Source: Fragilariopsis cylindrus CCMP1102 (Eukaryota; Bacillariophyta; Bacillariophyceae; Bacillariales; Bacillariaceae). From it: a DNA stretch of 64,000 nucleotides. Positions 22,801 through 32,530 of this stretch are shown here, one piece after another. The stretch is taken from contig FMBT01000372.1 of assembly GCA_900095095.1 (NCBI GenBank), forward strand, positions 1 to 64,000, written 5' to 3'. The position numbers and the translations under genes are program-made. The notes under the pieces were generated by a model. It did no database searches, was not told the DNA's origin, and saw nothing but the letters and a program-made list of their open reading frames with translations. How positions within the stretch are numbered: the stretch's first letter is position 1; each line of letters starts with the position of its first letter.

Positions 22801-25160
22801 GGTATTTTCATTGAATCAAGTGCTCGTATTGTACCATAATGTATGTGTTGTGATATGCTAATAAGAAATGGAACCTTATTTACATGCATTATATCAACAG
22901 ATAATGATACGTCGACGTAATAATCTAATATTGTTGTTGGTACAGTCATTGATTCAGTAACTACGGCATTTGGTTGCCTCCGAACTGTTTTACCCTCTAC
23001 TGCATATTTACTTCTTCCTAGCATATTTAATGCCATCTTCACATCTCTTCTTGTGATTGGACTATTTTTAATTCCATTGGTCATCGCAGAATAGATAATC
23101 GTGTCGTCACTTGGGTGTGCTGCCACATGTTGAAATCTTCTTACTCTATTTGCTCTTTGCTGATCACGAGTACTGAAATTTTCTTTACTCTTCTTGATTG
23201 TATCAATAGCATCAGATACATCCGTCTCAGGCACTCCCGTAATATTATGACACATCGCAGTACCATTATTTGTTTCATTATCAATGATTGTTTTACCAAA
23301 TACATATCCTTGTTTACCAACTCCAAAGTAATTGCTACAATCAAGTATGTGCAAACCATCTTTATTCGGTGAGAACGATAACTCTATTCCTTCTGCTGTA
23401 ACACAATTGTATTTCAAATCACGTGTATTACCTGTTTTCTTATACAGCTTGGAGTTATAATCAATATCCCATTTACTGTTGACTACCATTCGATGCTGTG
23501 ATAGTATGTTAGCAACGCCTTCCGGATAGTACCACACGGTACCGACTCCAGGCAAATCAGCTATCATATTAATTCTGCAATTGCCTGCTTGCGTTCGTAG
23601 CAACAAAGTCATTTTACTTCTTCTGATATTAATAACGAATGCTTTGTTTACAATAACATCACACGTCGATTGATTATCACATAACATGTCAAATATTTTC
23701 ATTGATTTGTGACTTCCAGTTTGATTGAATACATGATTCTGTCCTCTCAAATCAATTACCATTGTATCATGCATATATTGTTGCCCATCATGCTCGTCTT
23801 CTTCGATTATTGCCTGTTCGAAATCAGGCAATTCGTCAGTTGCTATCACCTCACTTCCCATGTAGTGCTGGGCTCCAGATGCTGCTGCGGCTGTATCTTC
23901 AGCTGCACCTGCTGCATTCTTCTTTTCTTGATATGCTTTCCACTTTGCCTGTTTTATATCGGCACGTTCTTGGTACAGCTTATCACGTTCTGTCTTGGAA
24001 TTGAGATCATCACCATTTTCTTTCTTATCATACTTGCATTCTTTGGTCAGATGACCAACTCTACCGCATTTGAAACATGATAGATTCGTATTGCCACTTC
24101 CCCCACTACTATCGTTTGAACTCGCTTCGTAGTGTTGTTCAGCAGCTTTCTCATCACCCTGTTGGTGAAACTGCAGACCCTTGTCCTTTGATTCCTCTCT
24201 TGTCCTTGAGACAAATTGTGGTCTCCAATTATCAAGCCGTCGACTTGCCTCAACAGTATCATCTGGAAATTTATCTGTACCAGAATCGAATGCATTCTTT
24301 AAATCGATCCTGAAATTTTCATATTTGAAACCTGCTCTCTTGATGAATACGTATGCCTTGTATTTATCACTACAACAATCCATGCCAATATCAATCTTGT
24401 CTTGATCCGGTGACGAGGATAGAACAGTATTCCTCCAATCCATCAGTTTCTTATATGATGGATGATCTTTCATTCTCTTTTCTTCAAGTTCCTTGATATA
24501 GAGATCTCTTAATTCGCTAGTTGCGAAGGACCATCCTGCCTTGTTGGCAATATCGTATCTTTTATCGAACGCTTCCAGATAGGTTGACGTATCTGCGTAT
24601 TCTTCTCCCTTGATTAGATGAAAGTTATACAATGACTCCATTGCAGCCATGTAACAGTTTTGATGATAAGTAGACCCGTTACAAACGCGTTGAATGATTT
24701 GAAATAGCATCTTAGCGTCGCCTGTATCCATCGAAATGAATTCCTTGTCTCTTTTGATAATAGTTTGAAGAGGAAGATTACATTGTCCCCATAGTATCGA
24801 ATAGCTTTTAGATAGATCTTGGTTGATCGATCTAACGTACTTGCGATAATCAGTATTATCGAGAGCCCATTCGTTTTGCACAGCCCAATCCTCGGCTTCA
24901 AGAGCAGCCTTGGACACATATTGCTTCGGTTTAGTCATTTCTGTAACCGTTAACTTGTTACAATAGATCGACTGCTTCACACTTTCACCAAATTTACTAC
25001 CCACATGAGTTAGGAACGTCTTGGATGAAGTTAGGCACTTCTGTTGCATTCCTCTCCCATAATAGAAGAAATGCGTCTTGATATCTTTCGTACGTCCCTC
25101 AAACACGGGTTCTTGTGAAAAGATCTTGCTGGCTGATTCCTTGGTTTTGTTATCAGTCAT
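19863..25160 (-). CDS. gag-pol polyprotein of the copia element
   Basis: A single frame of 1765 codons from the ATG at 25160. The parts, with rough residues, are gag (1-350), a CCHC knuckle CFKCGRVGHLTKEC (about 360), a protease region with MLCDNQSTCDVIV (about 490), a GAG-pre-integrase segment (about 670), an integrase core (about 750-850), an acidic linker (about 1000-1130), reverse transcriptase (about 1200-1450, with FHIDDLMLG near 1415), and RNase H (YIDGAHAVHADCKGHSG near 1587, STETEIVCTGE near 1623). This is the Ty1/copia order with integrase before reverse transcriptase. Gag and pol share one frame, a common copia layout. Confidence 0.9.
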   Translation of the reverse strand: MTDNKTKESASKIFSQEPVFEGRTKDIKTHFFYYGRGMQQKCLTSSKTFLTHVGSKFGESVKQSIYCNKLTVTEMTKPKQYVSKAALEAEDWAVQNEWALDNTDYRKYVRSINQDLSKSYSILWGQCNLPLQTIIKRDKEFISMDTGDAKMLFQIIQRVCNGSTYHQNCYMAAMESLYNFHLIKGEEYADTSTYLEAFDKRYDIANKAGWSFATSELRDLYIKELEEKRMKDHPSYKKLMDWRNTVLSSSPDQDKIDIGMDCCSDKYKAYVFIKRAGFKYENFRIDLKNAFDSGTDKFPDDTVEASRRLDNWRPQFVSRTREESKDKGLQFHQQGDEKAAEQHYEASSNDSSGGSGNTNLSCFKCGRVGHLTKECKYDKKENGDDLNSKTERDKLYQERADIKQAKWKAYQEKKNAAGAAEDTAAAASGAQHYMGSEVIATDELPDFEQAIIEEDEHDGQQYMHDTMVIDLRGQNHVFNQTGSHKSMKIFDMLCDNQSTCDVIVNKAFVINIRRSKMTLLLRTQAGNCRINMIADLPGVGTVWYYPEGVANILSQHRMVVNSKWDIDYNSKLYKKTGNTRDLKYNCVTAEGIELSFSPNKDGLHILDCSNYFGVGKQGYVFGKTIIDNETNNGTAMCHNITGVPETDVSDAIDTIKKSKENFSTRDQQRANRVRRFQHVAAHPSDDTIIYSAMTNGIKNSPITRRDVKMALNMLGRSKYAVEGKTVRRQPNAVVTESMTVPTTILDYYVDVSLSVDIMHVNKVPFLISISQHIHYGTIRALDSMKIPILEEEIKRIIRMYSVRGFNIKYILVDIQFKAIKDRGNLNAIVNVVGKGEHAPAIERFIRVIKERCRCYYAMLPFDNLPRIMVIHLLVTVMFYINAFIWRKGVSPFLSPLTILEGVVLDYNLHFQVIFGEYAHTYEVTTNTMKRRTVGAIALGPTGNLQGGIRFYSLVTGKILQRDKHSYTPLKMPEDVIRRIKSLTKTGIKGLQFGDRNNIIDNDLEDGTDITGVSNDNDDNINEEHPYDIQIEDDDDTPPLQDPTPLTQHLDQVEDESSDDEDSQGTKVAPENAEDEVDSPSSDDEDEEEEDVIRTRSGRISRPMDRESEYPGVYYSNGEVPTGRCLKPYYLDEDYEEHLAKGNYYSDQYFVDNVTETTFNSDESPDKINLIKVKEEHQHYLDAITWMDVEQQDITGMMFAAKQMSIQEGMRKYKDEGKASAMKEIINLTDNDCFGETVYEKLSQDAKDKALPILMFMVLKRNGSLKTRGCANGSVQRLYTNKEDVSSPTPDFYAFKFVCAVIAREGRDVATVDLPGFFLQTDQDELILLKVTGAVALLLVESDPNKWKKHLRNENGKYVIYVICKKAIYGTMNAALLAYKKLAKLFRSWDFKMNPYDACVWNKMVNDKQFTILFHIDDLMLGHLCPNIVTFYIQKLQKEYGSLANLTVTRGRLHEFLGMTIDFRVKLEARFSQYDFLKKLLNSLPVSLSTGLKNTAAPEYLFKTTDVLCLLDLIRKEIFHTVTAKTLWLSQRSRPDVQLAVGFCCTRIKDPTEHDWKKLNHLMQYLRATRFLPLIIMSDGLKTIIYIDGAHAVHADCKGHSGLFLTQGKGAMINVSKKVGLVTNSSTETEIVCTGERMPKCTWFRYFRIAQGEPIVEDILMRDNKSTMLLEKNGIFSVGKGSKHIHIRYFFVTDKIEKKELKLIYCPTDKMIADYSTKPLQGAKFIEFRDAMQGIRAEDYADYKRQYIEILKKYDLYENEDDLDDL

Positions 25161-25266
25161 GATGCTCGTACTCGGCTTAGTTTTGTTTGATTTGATTTAT
25201 ATTATCGTTCTATCTCTTAAGATTAGATGTAACGTATGTTATTTTAACGCCTTTTTATTAAAATTA

Positions 25267-25609
25267 TGTTGAATATTGCAGACATCGCTCTACGTATCTA
25301 GGTGAATACTAAAACATGATGTAGAGTGTGTTTGCTAATATGAATTGCTTACTAAATTGTTAATTTTAATAAAAAGTGAGCTTAAGATGTCACATGTGTC
25401 AGTCAATTCTAATCACATCATCTTGACATTCTTGTTCTCTATGTTCTTTCATCTGTTCTCTTTGACACTATTAATGTCACAAGAAGATATCTGATCTCAT
25501 TGACACTTTCAATGTCACATGAAGATCCCTTATCAATCACAGATTCAATCACAGATCCTATCACAGATCCGACGGTATGTTACGATTACACGTGTAACTT
25601 ATTCCAACA
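25267..25609 (-). repeat. 5' LTR of the copia element
   Basis: 343 bases and the promoter-side LTR for the minus-strand gag-pol frame. By eye it is identical to the copy at 19495-19837. Confidence 0.93.
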
Positions 25610-25776
25610 GTCATTGTTCCTTCTTGGTCCAAAAAAATATTCGTCATGCTAGCACCTCCAATCAATTGAATGAATATTTCATATGACATCATAAAGAGTA
25701 ACAAGATTCCGATCACTCTTCTACATCTCGTCTGAGGGACAAATTTCGAGTATATTGTATGGCAAATAGTTTTCAT

Positions 25777-26762
25777 ATTATATTACTAGTATTATGATAT
25801 ACGATATACGGTATTGACAAGCCGTTTCGCTTGTTCCTTTCGCTTCCTTTCGTCGTACGAGGATACATTTTGATTGTCCCTTCGTTCTCTACGCTGGTTA
25901 CCGTATGTCTCTTAACAACTGAAAGGAACGGAACATCATGCGTGCACGACAACTCTAGGAACTTATTACACGCGCACGAAATCTTTGTTCAAAACTCTAA
26001 TCCTAATTATATATTAAAATAATCATAAACACTTCGATACCAGTACTTCCTCCGGGTAGCTCTCTTTGTCCACGGGGTTAAGCGCGATAATATCTTAACG
26101 CGCGTAATAACACGTTCAACGGTCAATCATGATTTTTTTAACGTGCATTTCACACATGCTAATTTAGTCTATCAGGTTGCCTATTTCAGCAGGAAATATG
26201 CTAAGTGAAAACTTTAGGATGTTGATATATGAAATCTATGTTGAATAATAGTTTAGATGGAACCTTCAAATTTTGAAAGATATTCTTTATTGATAGAGTT
26301 GCACACAGTTGAATGATGTATAGTTTTAAATTAAATTTACTAGTATTTGCTAGTTGTTTTTTGGGCATTATTTAGTTTTTTGAATGATAGCGTGCATTAG
26401 CGCGCAAAATATTATCGCGCTTATCCCCGTGGACAAAGAGAGCTACCCGGAGGAAGTATCTTATACGACTATCTAAGAATTTACCTAATAATATCTGCAG
26501 TAAGTCTAATAGTAAATGAATTACAGAAATGTTCTGAACAAAAAATATAATGAGGAGATCCCGGGCAGTGGCCCTGCCCTTCTTCATGATGTTCAATGTT
26601 TGCTTAATATTACTGTTACTGTTGAGATAGAGCTTAAACCGGCGAGAGTTCTCTTTTCACAAGTGGTTCTCTTTTGTCTCGTAGATAATACAACAGGATA
26701 AATTAGAACTAGAACTATACAACAGTACATCACCAATTCGATTCGACTGCCCTATTATCCCA
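25777..26762. other. Intergenic region holding a MITE
   Basis: Spacer upstream of the sulfotransferase-like gene and downstream of the O-methyltransferase gene (both minus). It holds the inverted-repeat element at 26046-26456. Short open frames elsewhere look spurious. A GAATC/GAATT run lies near 26737-26755, just 3' of the O-methyltransferase gene. Confidence 0.5.
26046..26456. mobile_element. MITE with long terminal inverted repeats and TA target duplication
   Basis: A 411-base element. The left end CTTCCTCCGGGTAGCTCTCT continues for at least 48 bases that reappear inverted at the right end with one mismatch, and a weaker match goes on to about 70 bases. TA lies directly outside both ends (26044-26045, 26457-26458), which fits a Tc1/mariner-type target. 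Both arms contain GCGCG-rich subterminal palindromes. It encodes nothing convincing, so it would depend on a transposase elsewhere. The ends share CTTCCTCC with the 190-base element at 10078-10267. Confidence 0.85.
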
Positions 26763-28022
26763 TCAAATCTCCACTTCCAAAAGGGTCTGGATGGTACGCA
26801 ACGATGTCACTTTGATATCTTTGGCTCCGCTAAAGCCAGCAGCAGTGAAGAGTTCCTCGTGTTCCGAAACGGTCCGTTCGCGTGATCCATACGGATTGGA
26901 CGCCACCATATTGATCGACATCAATCGTTTGCTTTGCTCCATTGCCGGAGAGGCTCCCGTATCGATGACTTGGTCCACGACGGCGACGCTCTTCTTCGAA
27001 TTCGTCGGTGCGCTTGCTACCGATTCTTTGATATTCTTCAGTAGCAATACGTTCTCTGCATCGGGCCAATCATGGATGATGTATCTAATATGGTATACGT
27101 CGCATTCCGAGAATTTCTCTGGGAAGGGGTCAAAGAAACTGCCACCGACGGCCTCGGCTCGATTCGATAGTCCCCTCTCCTTCAAATACTCGTTTGCGCG
27201 CTTGGCTGACTCCGGTTGGTCGAGAACCATACCCTTCATGTGAGGATAGTGTTCCAACACGTGAGCGAGCACGTGACCGAGACCGCCGCCGATATCACAG
27301 AACATAATGTCTTCGCGCGATGGCTTCCAATCCGAGATCATGGCACCGGTAGGCCCTCCCCCTAGTGACTTCATCGCACGGTCAAATTGCGCTCCCTTCT
27401 CGGGATGGTCGTTGTTGTAGGTCCAAAAATCCTTCCCGCCAAAGCTGGCCTGAAAGCCGCTGACCTTGCCCGACTTGATGACCTTGGTGGATGCTCCCCT
27501 CCACGCATCTCGTGTCTCCTCGTTGATCATCATCAAAAAACTATGGAGGTTGTCCTTGAGATACATATCGCCCACTGGCGTCAACGAGTAAGTAGGAACA
27601 GTACTATCGGATGAATCGTTTTTCTCCATCACATGCAACTGGACTCCGGCCTCCATGTACTGGCAGACGACGAATTCCTGGAGGTCCAACTCGGTTGCAA
27701 CATCACGGCACGTCATGGATCTAGATGCCACCAAATCGAAGATACCGTTGTAGCCAAGACCGTAGACAACCTCCGATTTCCACCACGCGGTAGCAAGTTC
27801 CAGCGCCGCTACATCGGGCGGCGTCGTCACACGTGCCGCGGTGGCAAAGAACGAATTGATTTTGACCGCAACCTTGAAAACTGGCCACGGCGGGATCAGA
27901 CCGGTGAAGCTTCCATCGGGAATATGCGGCGGCGTGACACCATTGGGAGAGGTGGCGATGAGGACGAGAATCGCCAAGACGGGAACGGCGCAAACAGAGG
28001 CAACGGCGGTGATTTTCGACAT
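26763..28022 (-). CDS. SAM-dependent O-methyltransferase (Methyltransf_2 type), membrane-anchored
   Basis: A single-exon, 419-residue protein from the ATG at 28022. A dimerisation winged-helix-like half (ELATAWWKSEVVYGLGYNGI, then MTCRDVATELDL) precedes the Rossmann methyltransferase. The SAM motif is CDIGGGLGHV near 242-251, with VLDQPES closing strand 2. The catalytic His/Asp region IIHDWPDAENVLLLKNI has H317. This fits plant COMT-like and bacterial hydroxyneurosporene-type O-methyltransferases. The first 25 residues are hydrophobic (AVPVLAILVLIATS), so a signal peptide or anchor is likely. The small-molecule substrate cannot be named. Base composition is clearly GC-richer than the neighbours and there is no intron or microsatellite insertion, which may reflect transfer or strong codon selection. 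Confidence 0.82.
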   Translation of the reverse strand: MSKITAVASVCAVPVLAILVLIATSPNGVTPPHIPDGSFTGLIPPWPVFKVAVKINSFFATAARVTTPPDVAALELATAWWKSEVVYGLGYNGIFDLVASRSMTCRDVATELDLQEFVVCQYMEAGVQLHVMEKNDSSDSTVPTYSLTPVGDMYLKDNLHSFLMMINEETRDAWRGASTKVIKSGKVSGFQASFGGKDFWTYNNDHPEKGAQFDRAMKSLGGGPTGAMISDWKPSREDIMFCDIGGGLGHVLAHVLEHYPHMKGMVLDQPESAKRANEYLKERGLSNRAEAVGGSFFDPFPEKFSECDVYHIRYIIHDWPDAENVLLLKNIKESVASAPTNSKKSVAVVDQVIDTGASPAMEQSKRLMSINMVASNPYGSRERTVSEHEELFTAAGFSGAKDIKVTSLRTIQTLLEVEI

Positions 28023-28486
28023 TTTTAGAAAAATTGCGAACTGGAATTGAAATTGTCAGTTGGTAGAATATATGCCATCAACAAGCAAAACAACAAAAAA
28101 AGGGCATGAATTGAAATTTTCCTAACAGTATGTCGAATAATCGTAAAAAGGATATCCTACCCAAAATTACTTACAGTAGTGAAGATATCACGATTCACCT
28201 TGTTCACAAGATAGTTTTGATAAAAACCGAAAAATAAATTAAGCAACCACACCCCTCCCCCAAAATCAAAACAGTCTGTAGTAAAAACGCTCGAGACATT
28301 ATGACTTTACGAATCAATAATAGTGACTAGACTTTTTTTTATTTAACTAAAAAATCGAAACAACAAAGAGAGACATCATACGATTAATCCGATCCAGACT
28401 TTAAATAATATACGAACTCCATACGGTACTTGTTTACAGTAAACGAGCAGAACTTAATAGAAGAGTCCGATAATCATTAGTCTTAG

Positions 28487-28517
<31 letters not shown>

Positions 28518-28616
28518 AAGAGAGAGAGAGAGAGAGAGAGAGATAGATAGAATTAGAGTGAGATAATCGTTATCTGTGGTAAATAAACAAATATATATAA
28601 ACATATTATCTTTAAA
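28023..28616. other. Divergent spacer with CAA/GA microsatellites
   Basis: Between two divergent genes. A (CAA)n run followed by (GA)n at about 28490-28541 lies in the probable 5' leader of the plus-strand gene. Nothing else is recognised. Confidence 0.5.
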
Positions 28617-29741
28617 ATGGCAGAGGTATGTTTTAAGTTGTATGTGTTCATGTGTGCATGCATGCGTCGTCGTCGTCAGAATCTTACTGTTCTTATTACT
28701 CCTACGCCAAAGTGTAATGAATTAACCCCGTAACTTCGATTCCTACGTATCATCTATCATTCAATTTATCCTAACCTACCCCTATTCCTTCCTTATATAT
28801 TCAATTCAATTCAACTCGATAAACAAAAACAAAAACAAAAACAGGACCAACGTTGTATGGCAGATTTGCCACTTACTAAAGAATTGATTGGTTTGAAGAT
28901 CCCGTACGGTGCGTGGGAACCCGATACACTAATAACAGATACGTTCGGCAATCCAATTTTTTCCGTCTTAGATGTACAACATCATGCTATGGGCGCGTAT
29001 GAGGCTATATTCGGTGATGAGAATGGACATAAACTATGTTATGTGAAACGTCGACTTATTACTAAATCATGGTTAGACGGATGGGATTTTTGTACGTACG
29101 CACCTAATTTTCCTGACCAGCCTAAATATAAAGAACGAGATATGTATGGTAAATCTGTATATCCATTCTCTTTCTTATCCGTCCGACCAATGAAATGCCG
29201 ATATGCGTATTCTGTTCACAATGAAGATATGGGTGGCACCGATGTACAATTAGAAGCAATGCATGGCTGGTTGGGTAGTATGACCGTTTGTTGTACACCT
29301 ATGGTCCGATTCGGTAAATGGCAACTAGATTTACACCGTCCCGGTGCAGGTGATCCTGAAATCAATATCGACCAAGCAAAGAATTTACTGGAAGTTGAAC
29401 GAGGGAATGATTTACTTGCAGCACTTTGTATCGCATACGCATTCGACAAGGCATTATGTCAACCTCTTGTTTCTATAATTGGTTATCAAGAAAAGGAACA
29501 CATCGATGATGATGATGATTCCCTAGAGGAATTTGATGCAAGTGTTATTACAGGTGGTACTAAACCAGAATCATGTCGACATCTTCAAAATCAACAGCAA
29601 CAACCAGACGACGGATACCAAGACTACGAAGAGAGCTATAACGATGATGGGGGCTATTACGACGAAGGTTACGATGAAGAAGGATATTACAATGAAAACA
29701 ACGACGAGTATTACGAAGATGATGATGATAACATTACATAA
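28617..29741 (+). CDS. Conserved protein, possibly tubby/LURP-one-like, with acidic Tyr-rich tail
   Basis: A three-codon first exon ATG GCA GAG (28617-28625) is followed by a GTATGT intron ending AACAG at 28844. Exon 2 (28845-29741) begins DQRCMADLPL, for 301 residues in all. The globular part has a strand-rich pattern (FGNPIFSVLDVQ, YEAIFGDENGHKLCYVKRRL, WLDGWDFCTYAPNFP) reminiscent of tubby-C/LURP-one proteins, where a glycine turn precedes a basic strand. I infer this from pattern only. The helix LLEVERGNDLLAALCIAYA near residue 180 would fit the closing hydrophobic helix of that fold. The last 60 residues are D, E, Y and N-rich (DEEGYYNENNDEYYEDDDD). There is no membrane segment besides the buried-looking helix. 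Function is unknown. Confidence 0.55.
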
Positions 29742-31063
29742 GTCAGTCCAATTTAATTTTATTGTTTTTGTTATAAAAAGTATCAACCACATCACAATTA
29801 GAAAGAAATGGATATATGAAACAATGAATGTTATAAAATATCGTACTGCGCACTTATTATTGGAAGGCCATATTATTTCATTGATTATGTGAGATGTGAC
29901 CAAAATCAAGCATTAATTAAAAAGTAACGAGAGGATACATAAATTCAAAGATTTGGAAGATATGTATGTCTTCTACTGCTGCTCAGTTTTTCCAATTCTT
30001 TATAAGGTGCTGATAGGATAATTTTTAAAGTCTAGTAGTCTTTTGAAAAATGTACGAAACATTTGTAATCTTATTTGATTTGGTACTGCCTTTCAAATTT
30101 TGTTACTATAAATCAGCAGGGTCCTGAGCTCCCACATTGTATTTCCTAAATGGCAGGTGTGTCTAGATGTAGGTATATTTCAACATACCATATCTATAAC
30201 CTTCCAACCTTTCCAGGACGATTAGATATTTGACATTATTTATATTACTATTCAATGATATTGTTGAGATTTCTAATTTAACTCTTCAGCTTTTTTGTCA
30301 GCCTTAATTCACTCTTCTTTTTGGTCAATAAGGGTCTCACAGCCTTAATTCAATAGTAGATCTAGTGTAAGGTCAAAATGTTTACCTTTCTTGTTTGCAT
30401 GTGTCACAAGTCACAAGAATGCATCAAATTGTCTAATACACCCTAATAACAATATTCATAACTATATCCTAGCAGGGGTATACACTACTATACTAGTTAT
30501 ATAGTATATTGATAGATATGCTACAATGAATTGTGATCTAAACATCAATCAAGATAATGCGAGAGCATCCTTGGTATATGTTAATCCAGTTCCAGGAAGT
30601 AAGTGTCAGAAGCTAATTTGTGGACTCCCCAAATAGCTGATCAAGTGCTAACTTTCTACAAACTAGGAATGTATAGTCATATGTGACTATCAGCTAGCTG
30701 GCTCCATCTTGTGTCTACTGTATGCAGTAGTAGTACAATGGAGCAGACACCGTATAAAGCAATATACATTCGGAACAAAGATTTGTAAGTAGTTATTCGG
30801 AGTAGCAAATTGCAGGTCGCGCGGTGTTAAGCCTTTTTTTTAACGTTATGTAAAGCATTTTTAAGAATTTTCAATTTGTCGAGGTTCACAAGTAACAAGA
30901 TCGATCAATCAATTTTGCGCAAGAAAGCCAACTTTTATGGAACTCCGAATTGAATTTAGAAAGTTTGCTCGATACTATTCTGTTTGTAATGCTCATTCTT
31001 TTTAAAATACGAGGAATAGTACAATAAATCTTCTTCGTTGAAGAGATATAAACATCCATTAAC
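29742..31063. other. Long intergenic region, no gene seen
   Basis: About 1.3 kb of AT-rich sequence with no convincing frame, inverted repeat or RNA gene. A repeated phrase near 30292-30345 (AGCCTTAATTCA twice) is the only local duplication I noticed. Confidence 0.45.
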
Positions 31064-32101
31064 ATGGCACCAATGGCAATTCGTTTCGAACTTCCCGACC
31101 AAGGCTATGACGATAAATATATCCTCCCTCCCACACATGTATCCTTAAAACGTAAGCCGTCTACCGCTTCGACGCACTGCTCTTCTACTGCATATTCAGC
31201 GTCTTATTCGACGAGTTCGCAAGATGATGACAGTTGTCACAGTAGTATAACAAGTCGTCCTTCGATAGGGTACATGGAGAGATCAAATAGTAATAATAAC
31301 AGTAATAATAATAACCACACAAGAAGAATAGAAGAAGAACGACCTTATGTCGAATTTATAACCAATTACAGCAAAGAGGAAGACAAGAATGATGCTGAAG
31401 ACTATATCGAATCCGAGGCCGAAATAAAGACTCGATCCCTCTCACTTGATTTTCGGGACCATGGTAGTTATAATGTCCAGTCATCATCGAGTAGGATTTC
31501 CAGTACCAATACTAGTGTCACAACCGATGGCGAATTCCAACTACCAATAGGAATTTCAAAGGCCGATATTATGGTTACGATTGATATTGATGACGAAGCT
31601 CGCTCATCACGAGTTGAAGAACTCGACGAAGATAACCTTGATGTGGACGTACTTCATAAACCCCATACTAATAATTCTCATAACAGTCCACGGAAGCAAT
31701 GTCATCGAGGACGACGGCTAGAATTTGAAGAGACTATACGGGACGGTATTCTTGATGATCTTACTAGCGTTTATACAGCAACACCCGAAACTGCAAAGTT
31801 GGTACTTTGTGTCGTCATCTCTATTTTGTCTGATGGGTCACTTGAGCATACATTTTGGAGTGGTGGACGAGTTGGATTAACCGAAATTGCATTGCAATGG
31901 CTGTTGTTTGATGCCGACGACCTTACAGTATACAAGAATGGACGTACCGTCCAAAAGAAGGACCTTGGTTTTGGTCATCTAGAGTTGACCGATACAGAAG
32001 GAGAGCATTATTTGGCTACCACGTTAGCACCACGTGCTGCAAATCACATCATGCGTCAGGTAGGACAGGGTGTGAATCAAGATCTTTTGGTGGAATGTTG
32101 A
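31064..32101 (+). CDS. Unassigned protein with disordered N-terminus and conserved-looking C-terminal domain
   Basis: I do not recognise the family. The 345-residue frame opens with MAPMAIRFELPDQGYDD and then about 200 Ser/Thr/Asn-rich disordered residues. A folded-looking segment begins near 225 (RRLEFEETIRDGILDDLTS) and continues with AKLVLCVVISILSDGSLEH, VGLTEIALQWLLFD, DLGFGHLELTDTEGEHYLAT and LAPRAANHIMRQVGQGVNQD. No signal peptide or true membrane helix is visible and no intron is needed. Even coding composition in the last third supports a real gene. Confidence 0.55.
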   Translation: MAPMAIRFELPDQGYDDKYILPPTHVSLKRKPSTASTHCSSTAYSASYSTSSQDDDSCHSSITSRPSIGYMERSNSNNNSNNNNHTRRIEEERPYVEFITNYSKEEDKNDAEDYIESEAEIKTRSLSLDFRDHGSYNVQSSSSRISSTNTSVTTDGEFQLPIGISKADIMVTIDIDDEARSSRVEELDEDNLDVDVLHKPHTNNSHNSPRKQCHRGRRLEFEETIRDGILDDLTSVYTATPETAKLVLCVVISILSDGSLEHTFWSGGRVGLTEIALQWLLFDADDLTVYKNGRTVQKKDLGFGHLELTDTEGEHYLATTLAPRAANHIMRQVGQGVNQDLLVEC

Positions 32102-32530
32102 ATATATTATATTATCTTGGAAAGTTTTTCTTCTTACAGCTACTACTAGAGGTTTGCCAGGAAGCTTTAATCGTCCTTGAGGCGTATAACTGACCATTGT
32201 TACCCAATAAATAGTTCCAGACTATAATAATTCAGAAATAGAAAACTTGTTGATTGACATAAATTTTTGTTACTTGTACTTTACTCTAATACTACTCTAT
32301 ATTGAGATTTACAATGTAATAAGCAAACATATGAATTGAAGAGATTTGGCCGTAATATTTATTTATGAGGGAAGAATGGCCTCGCAAAGACTGAAACATC
32401 CAGATACGTTCAAAGTTTCAGTTTGATAGTTTTAGATACAAATCAATTCTTTTTTAGCTTCATATCTAATAGATATTATTATGAATCAGAAATCAACTTC
32501 ATATACGCTTTATAGATTCTAGCTAGCTAG
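32102..32530. other. Convergent 3' spacer
   Basis: AT-rich flank between convergent genes. A CTAGCTAG run lies at about 32519-32536, reaching into the last codons of the glycosyltransferase-like gene. Nothing else is seen. Confidence 0.45.

Larger units (their letters stand above)
19495..25609 (-). mobile_element. Ty1/copia LTR retrotransposon, CoDi-like, looks whole and very young
   Basis: The element is 6115 bases, lies on the minus strand, and is bounded by two 343-base LTRs that read identical by eye. The LTR ends are TGTTG...CAACA, and a GTCAT duplication flanks it. One long gag-pol frame fills the interior. The part order gag, zinc knuckle, protease, integrase, reverse transcriptase, RNase H places it in Ty1/copia, and the presence of such elements fits the diatom CoDi groups. 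Identical LTRs imply very recent insertion. It sits in the coding exon of a sulfotransferase-like gene. I did not recognise a primer-binding site. A short purine-rich tract lies just upstream of the 3' LTR (plus-strand 19838-19848). Confidence 0.93.
19490..25614. repeat. Target-site duplication GTCAT around the retrotransposon
   Basis: The bases GTCAT stand at 19490-19494 and again at 25610-25614, directly outside the two LTRs. Five bases is the usual Ty1/copia target duplication length. Confidence 0.9.
18172..25776 (-). pseudogene. Sulfotransferase-like gene split by a copia retrotransposon
   Basis: The minus-strand host gene starts at the ATG at 25776 (MKTICHTIYSKF) with a signal-anchor helix (VIGILLLFMMSYEIFIQLIG), typical of Golgi type II enzymes. 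It is interrupted after codon 54 by the element at 19495-25609 and resumes at 19494 in the same frame. The resumed part has the PAPS 5'-phosphosulfate loop FYLHIHKSGGSSMC, the 3'-phosphate motif VTLRESMSRYFSHW, and later NYQPDNFNIRMICG and SHVIFLEDM, all in sulfotransferase order. It ends CTNPCCGECSVWR. A TAG at 19221-19219 follows KQA, while the same frame stays open and family-like on both sides. The empty gene would be about 494 codons. This copy cannot give the full protein from this allele; another allele may be intact. Confidence 0.75.

Noticed and set aside
23709-24405. Several plus-strand frames within the copia element
   Set aside because: They are antisense to gag and carry no recognisable protein.
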